A stretch of 33,556 nt of DNA from Salinivibrio socompensis S35 (GCF_000513715.1 NZ_AQOD01000023.1:1-33556); one strand, 5' to 3'; positions 17,515 through 27,231 are shown, counted from the stretch's first letter. Numbers and translations are program-made. Notes: generated from the sequence alone by a model not told the origin.

Positions 17515-17893
17515 AACTGCCTTGTAAGTCCGTCATAATGTGTTAATTATAATTTCAGTAAAACAGTGTTCCTGACGCTCGGCAAAACAGGCGCCAAACA
17601 ACTGATAGGTCCATCACAACATTTTTGTAAAAGTATTACTTAAGCTGTTGTGGGTTGGCGATAAAACACACTACCTATTGCAATAACGCCAGTTTTACGG
17701 CCTTTTGTGCCGTGTTGCACTCACAGTTTAACAGGCATGGTGACTGGTCGCCTGCGCCAGATCAGATAAATGTATCAAGCTGAAAAGATCAGTATTGCAT
17801 ACAAAGTCTTCATAGTTATTCCCTCCTCGCAACTTTGAATGACCTAAACTACGCTTTAACTAATTGAGTTAAACACTAATAGGGGCGAACTGA
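17515..17893. other. Intergenic region between MCP and signalling cluster
   Basis: 379 bases with no gene. It must hold divergent promoters. The only clear structure is the palindrome at 17855-17873. Weak stem ACGGC/GCCGT at 17697-17713 has no T-run. I looked for a GEMM-type c-di-GMP riboswitch consensus and did not see it. Confidence 0.5.
17855..17873. promoter_or_regulatory. Palindromic operator candidate TTTAACT-N5-AGTTAAA
   Basis: A perfect 7-base inverted repeat with a 5-base spacer, 20 bases before the first gene of the HD-GYP/kinase cluster. This is the place where an operator would overlap the promoter or leader. The binding protein is unknown. Confidence 0.45.
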
Positions 17894-19438
17894 ATGGACT
17901 TGTTTGCAGATCAACGTGACGGCGCATCGCCCAAGTCTCCCGACACACATATAGAGTCGGGGGCAATACCGTGGCGCATTCTGCTGATTGATGACGACGA
18001 CCTGATGCACGAAGTAACCCGATTAGCGCTGACTGGGTTTACTTTTCACGGTCGCCCTTTAGAGATTCTGTCTGCCTTATCTGGGCAAGAAGCAAAAGAG
18101 ATTCTACGAAAAGAGACGGATATTGCGTTGGCACTCGTCGATGTGGTAATGGAAACCGAGCATGCTGGGCTTGATCTCGTACGGTATATCCGTAATGAGA
18201 TGAACGACCATGTTATTCGCCTCGTCCTGCGCACGGGGCAAGCCGGCCAAGCACCGGAAGATAGCGTGATCCGAGACTACGACATTGACGATTACAAAGA
18301 AAAAACGGAGCTCACCACCCAAAAGCTTAAGACTTTACTCTATTCAATGCTGCGCTCTTACCGCGACCTATGCATGATAGAAGCGCAAAAGCAAGGTCTT
18401 AAACGTGTGATAGAAGCATCGGCAAATGTACAGAACACCACCAATCTCCAACATTATGCCACCGCGGTGTTAGAGCAACTCACCTCATTACTTCATATCC
18501 ATGACTCTGCCTTTTATTGTGTGGTTCAACCGCGTCCTGGTGCCGAGGAAACAAGAGCCTTGACGCTAGCAGCAACCGGCGATTACGTAGACTGCTACAC
18601 CGAATGCGCGTTTGAAAAACTGCCTCCCATTGTGTCAGCCCGCTGCCAGCAAGCGCTCGATACTCGGACCAGCATTCAGTTTGATGATGGTTTTGTGCTG
18701 TTCCATCGTGATGATGAAGATGTCGAGTTTCTGTTGTATGTCAATCACGCGACAACCCTTTCGGAACTGGATCAACATTTACTCAAAATCTACATGCAAA
18801 ACATTGGCTTGACCTTTGAAAATCTTAGCCTAATGGTGGATCTTCGCGAAACGTCGAAAGAGCTCGTTTACAACCTCGCCAATGCGGTTGAGGCACGCAG
18901 TAAAGAAACCGGCGCTCACGTACAGCGTGTCTCGCTGTTTTGTGAAAAACTGGGCCAACTGTATGGCCTAGACGAACATAAAACCACGCTACTGAAACAT
19001 AGCTCGCCGCTACATGATGTGGGCAAGGTGGCGATTCCTGACGCGATCTTACATAAACCTGGCAAATTAAACGCGGAAGAATGGGAGATCATGAAAAAAC
19101 ACGTTGAGTATGGTGTGGAAATTCTAAGCCATTCCAAGCGACGATTAATCATGGAGGCGAAAGAAATCGCAGCGACGCATCACGAAAAGTGGGACGGTAG
19201 CGGCTACCCTAACCAGCTAGCTGGAGAGGGGATCCCAATTAGTGGGCGCATTTCAGCACTAGCGGATGTCTTTGATGCGCTGGGGTCTAAACGATCGTAT
19301 AAACAAGCTTGGACGGACGACGATATCCGTCATGAATTAATTGAGCAACGCAACAAACATTTTGAATCCAAGCTGGTCGACTTACTACTTGAACATTGGG
19401 ATGAGTTCGTTGCCATTCGGGAAGCGTACCCAGACTAA
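17894..19438 (+). CDS. REC-DUF3369-HD-GYP c-di-GMP phosphodiesterase
   Basis: Response-regulated phosphodiesterase of 514 residues. Receiver (about 27-150) with an acidic cluster D33-D36, phospho-acceptor D83, T114 and K135. DUF3369 follows (about 165-310), a GAF-like sensor typical of this architecture. The HD-GYP domain (about 320-510) has H374-D375 (LHDVGKVAIPD) and the HHEKWDGSGYP motif at 429-439. HD-GYP enzymes hydrolyse c-di-GMP to pGpG and GMP using two or three metal ions. Phosphorylation of D83, probably by one of the kinases encoded next, would control it. Ribosome site AGGGG. It is first in the cluster; 61 bases separate it from the next gene. Confidence 0.93.
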   Translation: MDLFADQRDGASPKSPDTHIESGAIPWRILLIDDDDLMHEVTRLALTGFTFHGRPLEILSALSGQEAKEILRKETDIALALVDVVMETEHAGLDLVRYIRNEMNDHVIRLVLRTGQAGQAPEDSVIRDYDIDDYKEKTELTTQKLKTLLYSMLRSYRDLCMIEAQKQGLKRVIEASANVQNTTNLQHYATAVLEQLTSLLHIHDSAFYCVVQPRPGAEETRALTLAATGDYVDCYTECAFEKLPPIVSARCQQALDTRTSIQFDDGFVLFHRDDEDVEFLLYVNHATTLSELDQHLLKIYMQNIGLTFENLSLMVDLRETSKELVYNLANAVEARSKETGAHVQRVSLFCEKLGQLYGLDEHKTTLLKHSSPLHDVGKVAIPDAILHKPGKLNAEEWEIMKKHVEYGVEILSHSKRRLIMEAKEIAATHHEKWDGSGYPNQLAGEGIPISGRISALADVFDALGSKRSYKQAWTDDDIRHELIEQRNKHFESKLVDLLLEHWDEFVAIREAYPD

Positions 19439-19499
19439 AAAAGTAGTGTAGAGATACGTTTGTCCTAATCACCGTCACGAGTAGCGCGCCAATCTGTCT

Positions 19500-21458
19500 A
19501 TGAGCCGAAGCCATAAATTCGATGAAAGCATCCGCAACCCTTTCTTCAGCCTGGTAGGCCGACGCATTCTGCTGATTATGGTTCTGCTCAGCGGCTTTTT
19601 CACGCTATTAACCACACTACTACAAGCGTATTGGCAGTATGATGAGGCATTCAATCAAGTGGAAAGCCGCCACGATGAGATTGAGCATATCCACGCCGAG
19701 CTACTCGCCAGTTCACTCTGGCTTTATGATCTCACCAGTGTTCAGGAGCGAATCGATGGATTAGTCAATCTCCCACACGTTAACTATCTAGCCGTACGAT
19801 CCGAAAACTATCTTTTTGAGGCAGGCCAGCCGCTTAACGTACAAAAAATGGTGAACGAGTACCTATTGGAATATTTTGATCCAGATACAGGTCAACTTCA
19901 TCGCATTGGTACCCTCTATGTCGAGTCAAATACCCACGCCATATACACTGAGTTGATGAAGCGTTTTGCGATTACCTTGTTGTTGAATGTCGTCAAAACC
20001 TTGCTCGTTTGCTTTCTCATCCTCTTCGTCTTTCATTACACGGTCAGTCAACGGGTATTCAAAGTCGCGCAATTTCTTCGCCATTACAATCCACTCGATC
20101 CGAGAGAAGATAAACTCATTCTGCCACGAAAGCACCTCATCATGGAGAAGGAAGACGAGCTCGACTGGCTGGCCGATGAAACGAATAAGATTACAAGCAA
20201 CATGTCGACGCTGTACCGTAACATTATGTTAGAGCGGGAGCGTTTATCTGACTTTACTCATGTTTCCTCAGATTGGCTCTGGGAGACTGATGCTGATCTC
20301 CAACTGACTTTTTGCTCGGAGCCGATGAAACAGGCTTTTAGCATCGTCGATAATCGCTTTCCTAATCTCAAGGATTTAGTGGCTGCCATTGGCTGCCAGC
20401 ACTTTGTTACCCACCTCAATCGCCAGCAAGATTTTGCGATGTGTGAAGAAACCATCCCAGTTGGAAAACAAAACCGTTATTTTGTTTTTCAAGCTATCGC
20501 CCACCACGATGTAGATGGCTTTCGGGGTTTTCGAGGCACAGGTATTGATATCACTGAGCTTAAAGCGGCTCAATTTGAACTAGAAGCACTCAACCAAAAC
20601 CTAGAATTAACGGTGGATGAGCGAACCAGAGAGCTGCAAGAAAGTATGGAGCATCTAAAAGCAGCACAAGAGCAGTTGGTGGAATCAGAAAAGCTAGCCG
20701 CGTTAGGCAGCCTAGTTGCTGGCGTGGCACATGAAGTGAATACCCCGTTAGGGATCGCGGTTACCGCATCATCTGTGATTAAAGACATTACCAATACGCT
20801 CCAGCAAGCATTCGACAACCAAACCCTGACAAGTACGCAGTTTGAATCATTGATTAAGCGAGCGAGTGATGGCGTTAATATGCTGGAGCATAACCTGAGA
20901 CGCGCCACTCATCTTATTCGCGACTTCAAACAAACCGCGGTTGACCAAGTGTCTGAAGCACTCACGGAATTCGATGTTAAACAAACCCTAAATGCCTTGG
21001 TCGCCAGTCTTCACCCTGAAACCCGTAAAGTCTCCGTCGAACCACAAATTATCGGGGATGACAACCTACGAATGTATAGTTTGCCAGGCGTCATCACACA
21101 GATCATTTCAAACCTAGTGATGAACAGTATCAATCATGCGTTCGATGATACCGAATCACCGAAGATTATCATTGAGTTTGAGAAGCAAGGCGACCACTTG
21201 TATCTCAGTTACCAAGATAACGGATGTGGTATTGAGCCTGCTCTACATCATCGTATTTTCGAACCTTTTTATACCAGCAAACGTGGGCGTGGCGGCTCGG
21301 GCCTAGGACTCAACCTAGTGTTTAATTTGGTTAAGCAAAAGCTAGATGGAGAACTCCAATTTGAATCAGAGCCAGGGAAAGGCGCTAAATTTATGTTTTT
21401 GATCCCTTTGAGCTTATCGACGCACATAGCGCGACACGTAAGCAAAGACAAACATTAA
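19500..21458 (+). CDS. Membrane sensor histidine kinase, first of a tandem pair
   Basis: 652 residues: TM1 at about 21-43, a periplasmic sensor domain (about 45-155), TM2 at about 157-179, a cytoplasmic linker, a PAS-like domain (about 250-355, SDWLWETDADLQLTFCSEP), a coiled coil, HisKA with H411 (HEVNTPLG), and a HATPase with N-box (N538/N542), DNGCGI and GRGGSGLGL. It is probably the kinase for the receiver encoded just upstream, alone or with its paralogue. The ribosome site is weak, so translation may be low, but the start lines up exactly with the paralogue. 15 bases separate it from the next gene. The sensed signal is unknown. Confidence 0.92.
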   Translation: MSRSHKFDESIRNPFFSLVGRRILLIMVLLSGFFTLLTTLLQAYWQYDEAFNQVESRHDEIEHIHAELLASSLWLYDLTSVQERIDGLVNLPHVNYLAVRSENYLFEAGQPLNVQKMVNEYLLEYFDPDTGQLHRIGTLYVESNTHAIYTELMKRFAITLLLNVVKTLLVCFLILFVFHYTVSQRVFKVAQFLRHYNPLDPREDKLILPRKHLIMEKEDELDWLADETNKITSNMSTLYRNIMLERERLSDFTHVSSDWLWETDADLQLTFCSEPMKQAFSIVDNRFPNLKDLVAAIGCQHFVTHLNRQQDFAMCEETIPVGKQNRYFVFQAIAHHDVDGFRGFRGTGIDITELKAAQFELEALNQNLELTVDERTRELQESMEHLKAAQEQLVESEKLAALGSLVAGVAHEVNTPLGIAVTASSVIKDITNTLQQAFDNQTLTSTQFESLIKRASDGVNMLEHNLRRATHLIRDFKQTAVDQVSEALTEFDVKQTLNALVASLHPETRKVSVEPQIIGDDNLRMYSLPGVITQIISNLVMNSINHAFDDTESPKIIIEFEKQGDHLYLSYQDNGCGIEPALHHRIFEPFYTSKRGRGGSGLGLNLVFNLVKQKLDGELQFESEPGKGAKFMFLIPLSLSTHIARHVSKDKH

Positions 21459-21473
21459 GGCGATAAAAATAGC

Positions 21474-23426
21474 ATGGAGACGCTGCAAAAATTTGAACAG
21501 AACCTCAGTCACCCGCTGTTTAGCATTGTGGGACGACGCATCATCTTATTGATGGTACTTCTCAGTGGTTGTTTCACCATCATGACAACCCTGTTGCAAC
21601 TATCATGGGACTATGAAGAAGCGTTCAATAATATTGAACAACGTCACGATGAAATCAAAAGTGTTCACGCTGATCTTGTTGCGTCCTCATTATGGACATT
21701 TGACCTAGCTAGCGCACAGAATCGCCTCAACGGCCTCGTCAATTTACCCTACATTGATTATCTGTCGATTGAATTTGATGGCGCGGTTCTAGACGCGGGT
21801 CAACCTATCGAGCAAAACGCGGTCGCTAGCGAAACGGATCTCAATTACTTCCACCCTGACACCGAACGCCGTATCGAATTAGGTGTTTTAAGGATCGAAT
21901 CAAACGCACAAAAAATCTATGAATCGTTGCTACAGCAATTTTTAGTCTCGCTTTTACTTAACGGGATCAAAACACTCATTGTTTGCGCTTTGATCTTATG
22001 GGTATTTCACCAAAGCGTCAGCCAGCGGGTCTTCACCATCGCAAAACATTTACGCCAGTTTGATCCGTTTGAGCCGACTCATGAGCCACTCGATCTAACG
22101 CATCGCAAGTTTATTATGGAGAAAAATGACGAACTGGATTGGCTCGCCGAAGAAACCAATAAAATCACCTTACGGATGAGTAGTCTTTATCAAAATATTC
22201 TTTTAGAGCAACAACGATTAACCGACTTTACCAACGTAGCCTCAGATTGGCTTTGGGAAACCGATGCCACACAACGGCTGACCTTTTGCTCGGAAGCGAT
22301 GCAGTCCGCGCTGACTATTTCTATCATACATTCTCCCAAATTAAACGCCGTTCCAGCATTACGCCATTGCACATCACTGTTAACAAAAATGGATGCCTGT
22401 GAAGACTTTTCTATGTGCGAAGAGCAAATCACGCTCGAGGGCAATCCTCATTATTTTGTCTTTCAGGGGATCGGCTATTTCAACACCCAAGGCTTCGTCG
22501 GTTTTCGAGGCACGGCGATTGATATTACCGAGCTCAAGCAAACCCAATTTGAGCTAGAACAACTGAATCAAACCCTAGAGGCGACCGTTGAAACACGGAC
22601 CCAAGATTTAGAACAAAGTATGACTAACCTAAAAGCGGCACAGAATCAGTTAGTCGAATCAGAAAAACTCGCGGCGCTCGGACGTTTAGTCGCCGGTGTC
22701 GCTCACGAGGTTAATACGCCGCTTGGGATTGCAGTGACCGCCAATTCAGTGATTAAAGAGACTGTTGCCAGCTTAACAACCGCGTTTGAACAACAAACAC
22801 TGACCAGCCAACAATATTCAACATGGATGCAGCAAATCACAGACGGTACCCGCATGCTAGAAAGTAACCTGAACCGCGCCGCCATCTTGATTCGAGATTT
22901 TAAACAAACCGCTGTAGACCAAGTCTCTGAGAGCCGCTGCCAATTCCGCCCGGTGCAAACGCTGGATGCGCTAATGGGGAGTTTGCATCCAGAAACGAAA
23001 AAGGTTCCAGTGACTCCCGTTGTTGAAGGCGATACTGAACTACAGATGAATAGCTTGCCGGGGGTGTTGACGCAAGTCATCTCAAACTTGGTGATGAATA
23101 GCGTCCGCCATGCCTTTGAGGGAGTGAGCAACCCAACCATTCATATTAAGGTCACAGACCATGGCGAAGAAGTTGGAATCGTCTATACCGACAATGGTGT
23201 GGGCGTACCTCCCGACCTGCACCAACGGATTTTTGAGCCTTTCTATACGAGCAAGCGTGGTAGAGGGGGATCAGGGCTGGGATTAAACCTCGTCTTTAAT
23301 TTGGTCTATCAAAAACTACAAGGTACGCTCAGGTTTGACTCGGATCGTAATCAAGGCGTGACCGTGAGGTTGATGTTATCCAAGTTTCTTCATACCGTAG
23401 AATCAAAAACGCATGAAAAGAGTTAG
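21474..23426 (+). CDS. Membrane sensor histidine kinase, second of a tandem pair
   Basis: Paralogue of the preceding kinase, 650 residues, with the same domain order. The two align without a gap from residue 1 to beyond the catalytic H411, including NPFFSLVGRRI versus HPLFSIVGRRI near the start and DFT-VSDWLWETDA in the PAS part. The core motifs are present: HEVNTPLG, NLVMNSVRHAF, DNGVGV and GRGGSGLGL. The periplasmic and PAS regions differ most (for example SFDNRF versus IIHSPKL regions), suggesting a duplicated kinase with a different input. Co-transcription with its neighbours is likely from the 15- and 50-base gaps. They could form heterodimers, given near-identical dimerisation helices. 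Confidence 0.92.
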   Translation: METLQKFEQNLSHPLFSIVGRRIILLMVLLSGCFTIMTTLLQLSWDYEEAFNNIEQRHDEIKSVHADLVASSLWTFDLASAQNRLNGLVNLPYIDYLSIEFDGAVLDAGQPIEQNAVASETDLNYFHPDTERRIELGVLRIESNAQKIYESLLQQFLVSLLLNGIKTLIVCALILWVFHQSVSQRVFTIAKHLRQFDPFEPTHEPLDLTHRKFIMEKNDELDWLAEETNKITLRMSSLYQNILLEQQRLTDFTNVASDWLWETDATQRLTFCSEAMQSALTISIIHSPKLNAVPALRHCTSLLTKMDACEDFSMCEEQITLEGNPHYFVFQGIGYFNTQGFVGFRGTAIDITELKQTQFELEQLNQTLEATVETRTQDLEQSMTNLKAAQNQLVESEKLAALGRLVAGVAHEVNTPLGIAVTANSVIKETVASLTTAFEQQTLTSQQYSTWMQQITDGTRMLESNLNRAAILIRDFKQTAVDQVSESRCQFRPVQTLDALMGSLHPETKKVPVTPVVEGDTELQMNSLPGVLTQVISNLVMNSVRHAFEGVSNPTIHIKVTDHGEEVGIVYTDNGVGVPPDLHQRIFEPFYTSKRGRGGSGLGLNLVFNLVYQKLQGTLRFDSDRNQGVTVRLMLSKFLHTVESKTHEKS

Positions 23427-23476
23427 CATCTATTACGGTCTATTGGCTTATCGCCTCATCACAAGAAGGACAGAAA

Positions 23477-24410
23477 ATGATGCACGTTTTATTGAATTGG
23501 CTAAATCGTCGCCAGACCAGCAAAGAAACACAACGGATGTTTGAGAGCTTGCTTAGTCTTGCTTGGATTGTTGAAGCCAAAGACCCCTATACAGGCGGTC
23601 ATTTGTGGCGTGTTTCACAACTGGCACATACGGTTGCGCTCGCCGATAAGTGGACACATGAAGATCGGGCGGCCGTCACGGCTTGGGGGGTTTTTACATG
23701 ACTTAGGCAAGGTCAGCGTGCCTGATGCTATTTTGTGTAAGTCAGGGGCGCTGACTGACGATGAGTTTGATATTATTAAAAACCACCCCACCGAAGGGTT
23801 GTATGTCCTAGAGGGGCATCCACTGACGCCGATTGTTAAAAATGCTGTCGGTTTGCATCATGAACGGATTGATGGGCGTGGTTACCCAAACCAACTTCGA
23901 GGCGATGATCTTCCTATCGATGCAAAACTCATTGCACTCTGCGATGCATTCGATGCCATGACTAGCCAGCGTCCTTATAGACAGCCAATGACCAAAGAGA
24001 CGGCCATTGAACTTGTAGAAAAAAATCTAGACACGCAATTTGATGCAGCACTCGGTGCTCGCTTTGTCGCGCTTGCAAAAGCAGGTAGCTTTGATACCAT
24101 CATCGCCCACACCGATGAAGGGATCCCTCTCCATCATTGCCCGACATGCGGTCCGACCATTACGCAATACAGCACGGATAAGCCAGGCCAACACTTACAC
24201 TGTCCCATTTGCCTACAACAGGCTGAGCTTATCCAAAAAGACAACCAATACACACTCAAACCGACGGGGAAAAAACTCCCGCCAGCGCAGCAAAGACGTC
24301 GTCCTGATATGGCATTAATTAGGAAAGTTATTCACGATACGATCCGATCTATCCCAGTCCAATCTTTGCTCGACCGTGCGAATCAATCCAACGAAATAAA
24401 AGGCGCGTGA
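23477..24410 (+). CDS. HD-GYP phosphodiesterase with C-terminal zinc ribbon, frameshifted
   Basis: Stand-alone HD-GYP protein, about 310 residues after repair, with no receiver domain. One extra base in a run of six G (about 23682-23688) breaks the frame right before the active site. As given it stops at 23699; repaired it reads TAWGFLHDLGKVSVPD, then HHERIDGRGYPNQL and CDAFDAMTSQRPYR. The HD and GYP motifs are therefore complete. After the catalytic domain come two Cys pairs, CPTCGP and CPICLQQ, 29 residues apart: a zinc-ribbon-like tail uncommon on HD-GYP proteins. Ribosome site AAGGA. It ends one base before the NrtS-like start, so it is the penultimate gene of the cluster. Confidence 0.82.
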
Positions 24411-24411
24411 T

Positions 24412-24627
24412 ATGTCGTTATTTCAAGCACTGATTCAACCCAGCGTGATGATCAATGCATTAAAAATCGCATTGGTGGTTGGCACTGTGCTCAATCTCAT
24501 CAATCAAGGCGAGGCGTTTTGGGGTGAGGCAAACGTGCGTATTGGTCACGCACTACTCAACTATTTGGTGCCCTATTGCGTCGCCAGCTATAGCGCCGCA
24601 AAACACCAATTAGATAAGCAAAAATAA
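24412..24627 (+). CDS. NrtS-like small nitrate/nitrite transporter protein
   Basis: 71 residues with two hydrophobic helices. The pattern ALKIALVVGTVLNLINQGEAFWG ... LLNYLVPYCVASYSA matches what I know of the NrtS family, small proteins shown in cyanobacteria to take up nitrate/nitrite. Its ATG follows the HD-GYP stop after one base (tgatatg), so translation is coupled to it. An intrinsic terminator follows. The family call rests on recall of the motif, not on a search. Confidence 0.68.
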   Translation: MSLFQALIQPSVMINALKIALVVGTVLNLINQGEAFWGEANVRIGHALLNYLVPYCVASYSAAKHQLDKQK

Positions 24628-24628
24628 C

Positions 24629-24655
24629 AAAGAGCCAGCATGATACTGGCTCTTT
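24629..24655. terminator. Terminator between NrtS-like and BetA-like genes
   Basis: Perfect 10-bp stem AAAGAGCCAG / CTGGCTCTTT with a 7-base loop. It lies between convergent genes and probably works for both, although the T-run is short. Confidence 0.72.
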
Positions 24656-24683
24656 GGGTTACAAACGCGATCACAGAGATGAC

Positions 24684-26374
24684 TTAGACAAGCTCCGCCT
24701 CTTGTTCAGGCGCGGAAGTGGTATCAGGCAGATAGCGATAGTACTCCGCATCTTTCTCCGGTGCCAAGGTATGACCCATGATCATATCAGCGGCTTTTTC
24801 CGCCACCATAATCGTTGGCGCGTACAAGTTACCGTTGGTAATCGCAGGGAACACTGACGCATCCACGACACGCAAGTTATTCACGCCATGGACCTTCAGC
24901 GATTCATCTACCACCGCCATCTCATCACTTTCAAGGCCCATTTTACAGGTACAGCTTGGGTGATAGGCACTTTCCCCTTCTCGCGCGACAAAGTCGAGGA
25001 TCTCTTGATCCGTCTGAGCCTCGCTGCCCGGTGAAAGCTCTTTGCCACGCAAATGATCAAACGCTGGCTGGGCGATGATATCGCGAGAGACACGGATCGC
25101 TTCGACCCACTCTTTACGCTCTTGTGGCGTGGATAAGTAGTTAAAGAAGATCTCTGGCTTCTCATCCGGTTGGTACTACGAATTTTCACATGGCCACGCA
25201 CATCGGTATTCATTGGGCCAACGTGTAACTGGAAGCCATGTCCTTTATTCGGTGCCGAACCGTCATAACGGATCGCCAGCGGCAAAAAGTGGAACTGCAA
25301 GTTCGGATACAATACGTCTTCGTTACCCCGCACAAAACCACCAGCTTCAAAGTGATTGGTCGCCGCCGCGCCCTTACGACGGAAGAGCCAGTCAAAACCA
25401 ATTTTAGGCTGATTATGATACTTCAAGGCCGGATACATGCTCACGGGCTCTTTACATTCGTACTGCACATACAGCTCTAGGTGATCTTGTAGGTTTTCTC
25501 CTACGCCGGGTAAATGATGCACCGGTTTGATACCTAAGTTTTTCAGCGTATTCTCATCCCCCACACCGGATAATTGCAGCAACTTAGGTGAATTAATCGC
25601 GCCGCCACAGCTGATGATTTCAGACCCATAAGCGGTTTTTTTCCGACCCCACTTACGGTATTCCACCCCAATCGCGGTTTTACCTTCAAACAAAACTTTA
25701 TCGGTTGTCGCCCCTGTCAGTACCGTTAAGTTCTTACGGTTCATCACCGGGTGCAAATAGGCCCGAGCAGCGCTATGACGACGGCCGCGATAGATATTTT
25801 GATCAAAAATACCAAAGCCTTCTTGCTGATAGCCATTCACGTCATCGGTCAATGGATAACCCGCTTGTTGCGTCGCGTCAAAGAACGCACTAAACAGCGG
25901 GTTGTCACATTGTGCGGTTTCAATCGCCAGCGGACCATTGTTGCCGTGATAATCGTCTTGGCCTTTTAGTCGGGTCTCACACTTGCGGAAATACGGTAAG
26001 CAATGGGCATAATCCCATTTTGTCAGCCCATGATCGTTGGCCCACTTTTCATAATCCAATGCATTACCACGAATATAAATCATGCCATTAATGCTGCTGC
26101 TACCACCCAGTACTTTACCGCGCGGCTGCGCAATCCGGCGATTGTGCATATTCGGCTCTGGCTCCGATTCATAAAGCCAGTTATAGGTGCTATCCGTCAG
26201 CAAATAGGTTAAGGCCGCCGGCATGTGAATACGAAAATCAATGCGATAGTCAGGCCGTCCAGCCTCGAGTAACAGTACTTTGTTATCTGGGTTGGCACTT
26301 AAACGGTTTGCCAATACGCAGCCTGCCGAGCCCGCGCCGACAATGATGTAGTCATAATTTTGTTGCTGTCCCAT
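24684..26374 (-). CDS. betA: BetA-type choline dehydrogenase (GMC oxidoreductase), frameshifted
   Basis: FAD-dependent GMC oxidoreductase, about 563 residues after repair, near the size of E. coli BetA. The start has GGAGG behind it and leads straight into the FAD motif (YDYIIVGAGSAG). Further family features: LEAGRPDYR, PRGKVLGGSSSINGMIYIRGN, CGGAINSPKLLQLSGVG, and the C-terminal HPSCTCKMG with the catalytic His. One base is missing near 25168; the reading resumes as NPDEKPEIF ... LRGKELSPGSEAQTD. BetA oxidises choline to betaine aldehyde for osmoprotectant synthesis, which fits a salt-adapted host. No betB, betI or proXWV is in the window, so a related alcohol substrate is possible. The FadR-family gene lies just upstream. 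Confidence 0.82.
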
Positions 26375-26482
26375 AAAACCTCCAGTTTTTGTCCTTCCCG
26401 CATGCAGGGCATCAGCCCGGAACAATCGCAACACGGGGGATGGTAGATGGTGTAGAGGTTTCCTTTTTGATGTTTTTTATAA

Positions 26483-27217
26483 TTAGCTTGATACTTGTGC
26501 ATCAATGCATTGTTGTAGCAACCGATAATGGTGGCTAATTGTCGCTTGTGCCTTAAACGGCTCCGCAGCGATAATGTGGTTAACGGTCTGTTGCCAGTTT
26601 TCCACGGTCTGGTGACGGTATTCCGCCACCTGATAAAGTGCATAATCGTGTGAGCTAAACCCTTGCTGTATGGCATGCATCACCCACTCAAAAATCGGAT
26701 TGCCCGACATGGTGGCGATCAGCACGTTCAGCGCGCGGTCTAACTCTCCCAATCGAGCAAAATCAGGCTCATCATCAGTGGCCAGCTCGGCAAGTTCGGC
26801 GACCTTGTCGTGAAGCTGTTGCTTTTGTTCTGCCGTGCCACGACTGATCGCTAGCAACACCAAGCTGTGATCGACGGTTTCACGAAACTCCGCCACTTTG
26901 TCAGGGTTGACGTGACTTTGTTTTAAGAACAATGCCAGTGACTCGCTGATGTTATGCACATCAACTTGACGGACAACCGCCCCACCTTTTTGCCCTTTAC
27001 GAATTTCAATCAAGCCTTTTTGTTTGAGGGATTGAATCGCCTCGCGAACTACACCACGTCCCGTGCCAAACTGCTGCTGTAACTCACGCTCACTGGGTAA
27101 CTTATCTCCCGGCTGCAGCGCTTCCGATAAAATCGCAGATTCGATCTGCAAGGCGACGTCTTCGCTGGCACGTCCCATTTGTACCGGGTGAAACAGATTG
27201 GTTGTGGATGTTGTCAT
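26483..27217 (-). CDS. FadR-family (GntR, FCD) transcriptional regulator
   Basis: 244 residues. N-terminal GntR winged helix (about 15-85: LQPGDKLPSERELQQQFGTG, VVREAIQSLKQKGLIEIRKG) and a C-terminal all-helical FCD ligand-binding domain (about 100-230). FCD domains bind metal-chelated carboxylates or similar metabolites that release the protein from DNA. Two TGGT-N3-ACC(A) sites, typical of this subfamily, flank its own promoter, so it probably represses itself and the BetA-like gene 108 bases downstream. The effector is unknown; it is not BetI, which is a TetR-type protein. This argues that the BetA-like enzyme is under another signal. Confidence 0.88.
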   Translation of the reverse strand: MTTSTTNLFHPVQMGRASEDVALQIESAILSEALQPGDKLPSERELQQQFGTGRGVVREAIQSLKQKGLIEIRKGQKGGAVVRQVDVHNISESLALFLKQSHVNPDKVAEFRETVDHSLVLLAISRGTAEQKQQLHDKVAELAELATDDEPDFARLGELDRALNVLIATMSGNPIFEWVMHAIQQGFSSHDYALYQVAEYRHQTVENWQQTVNHIIAAEPFKAQATISHHYRLLQQCIDAQVSS

Positions 27218-27231
27218 GATGGCCCCTCACT

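Noticed and set aside
17515-17893. Possible c-di-GMP riboswitch before the HD-GYP cluster
   Set aside because: The conserved GEMM core and tetraloop receptor sequences are not visible.
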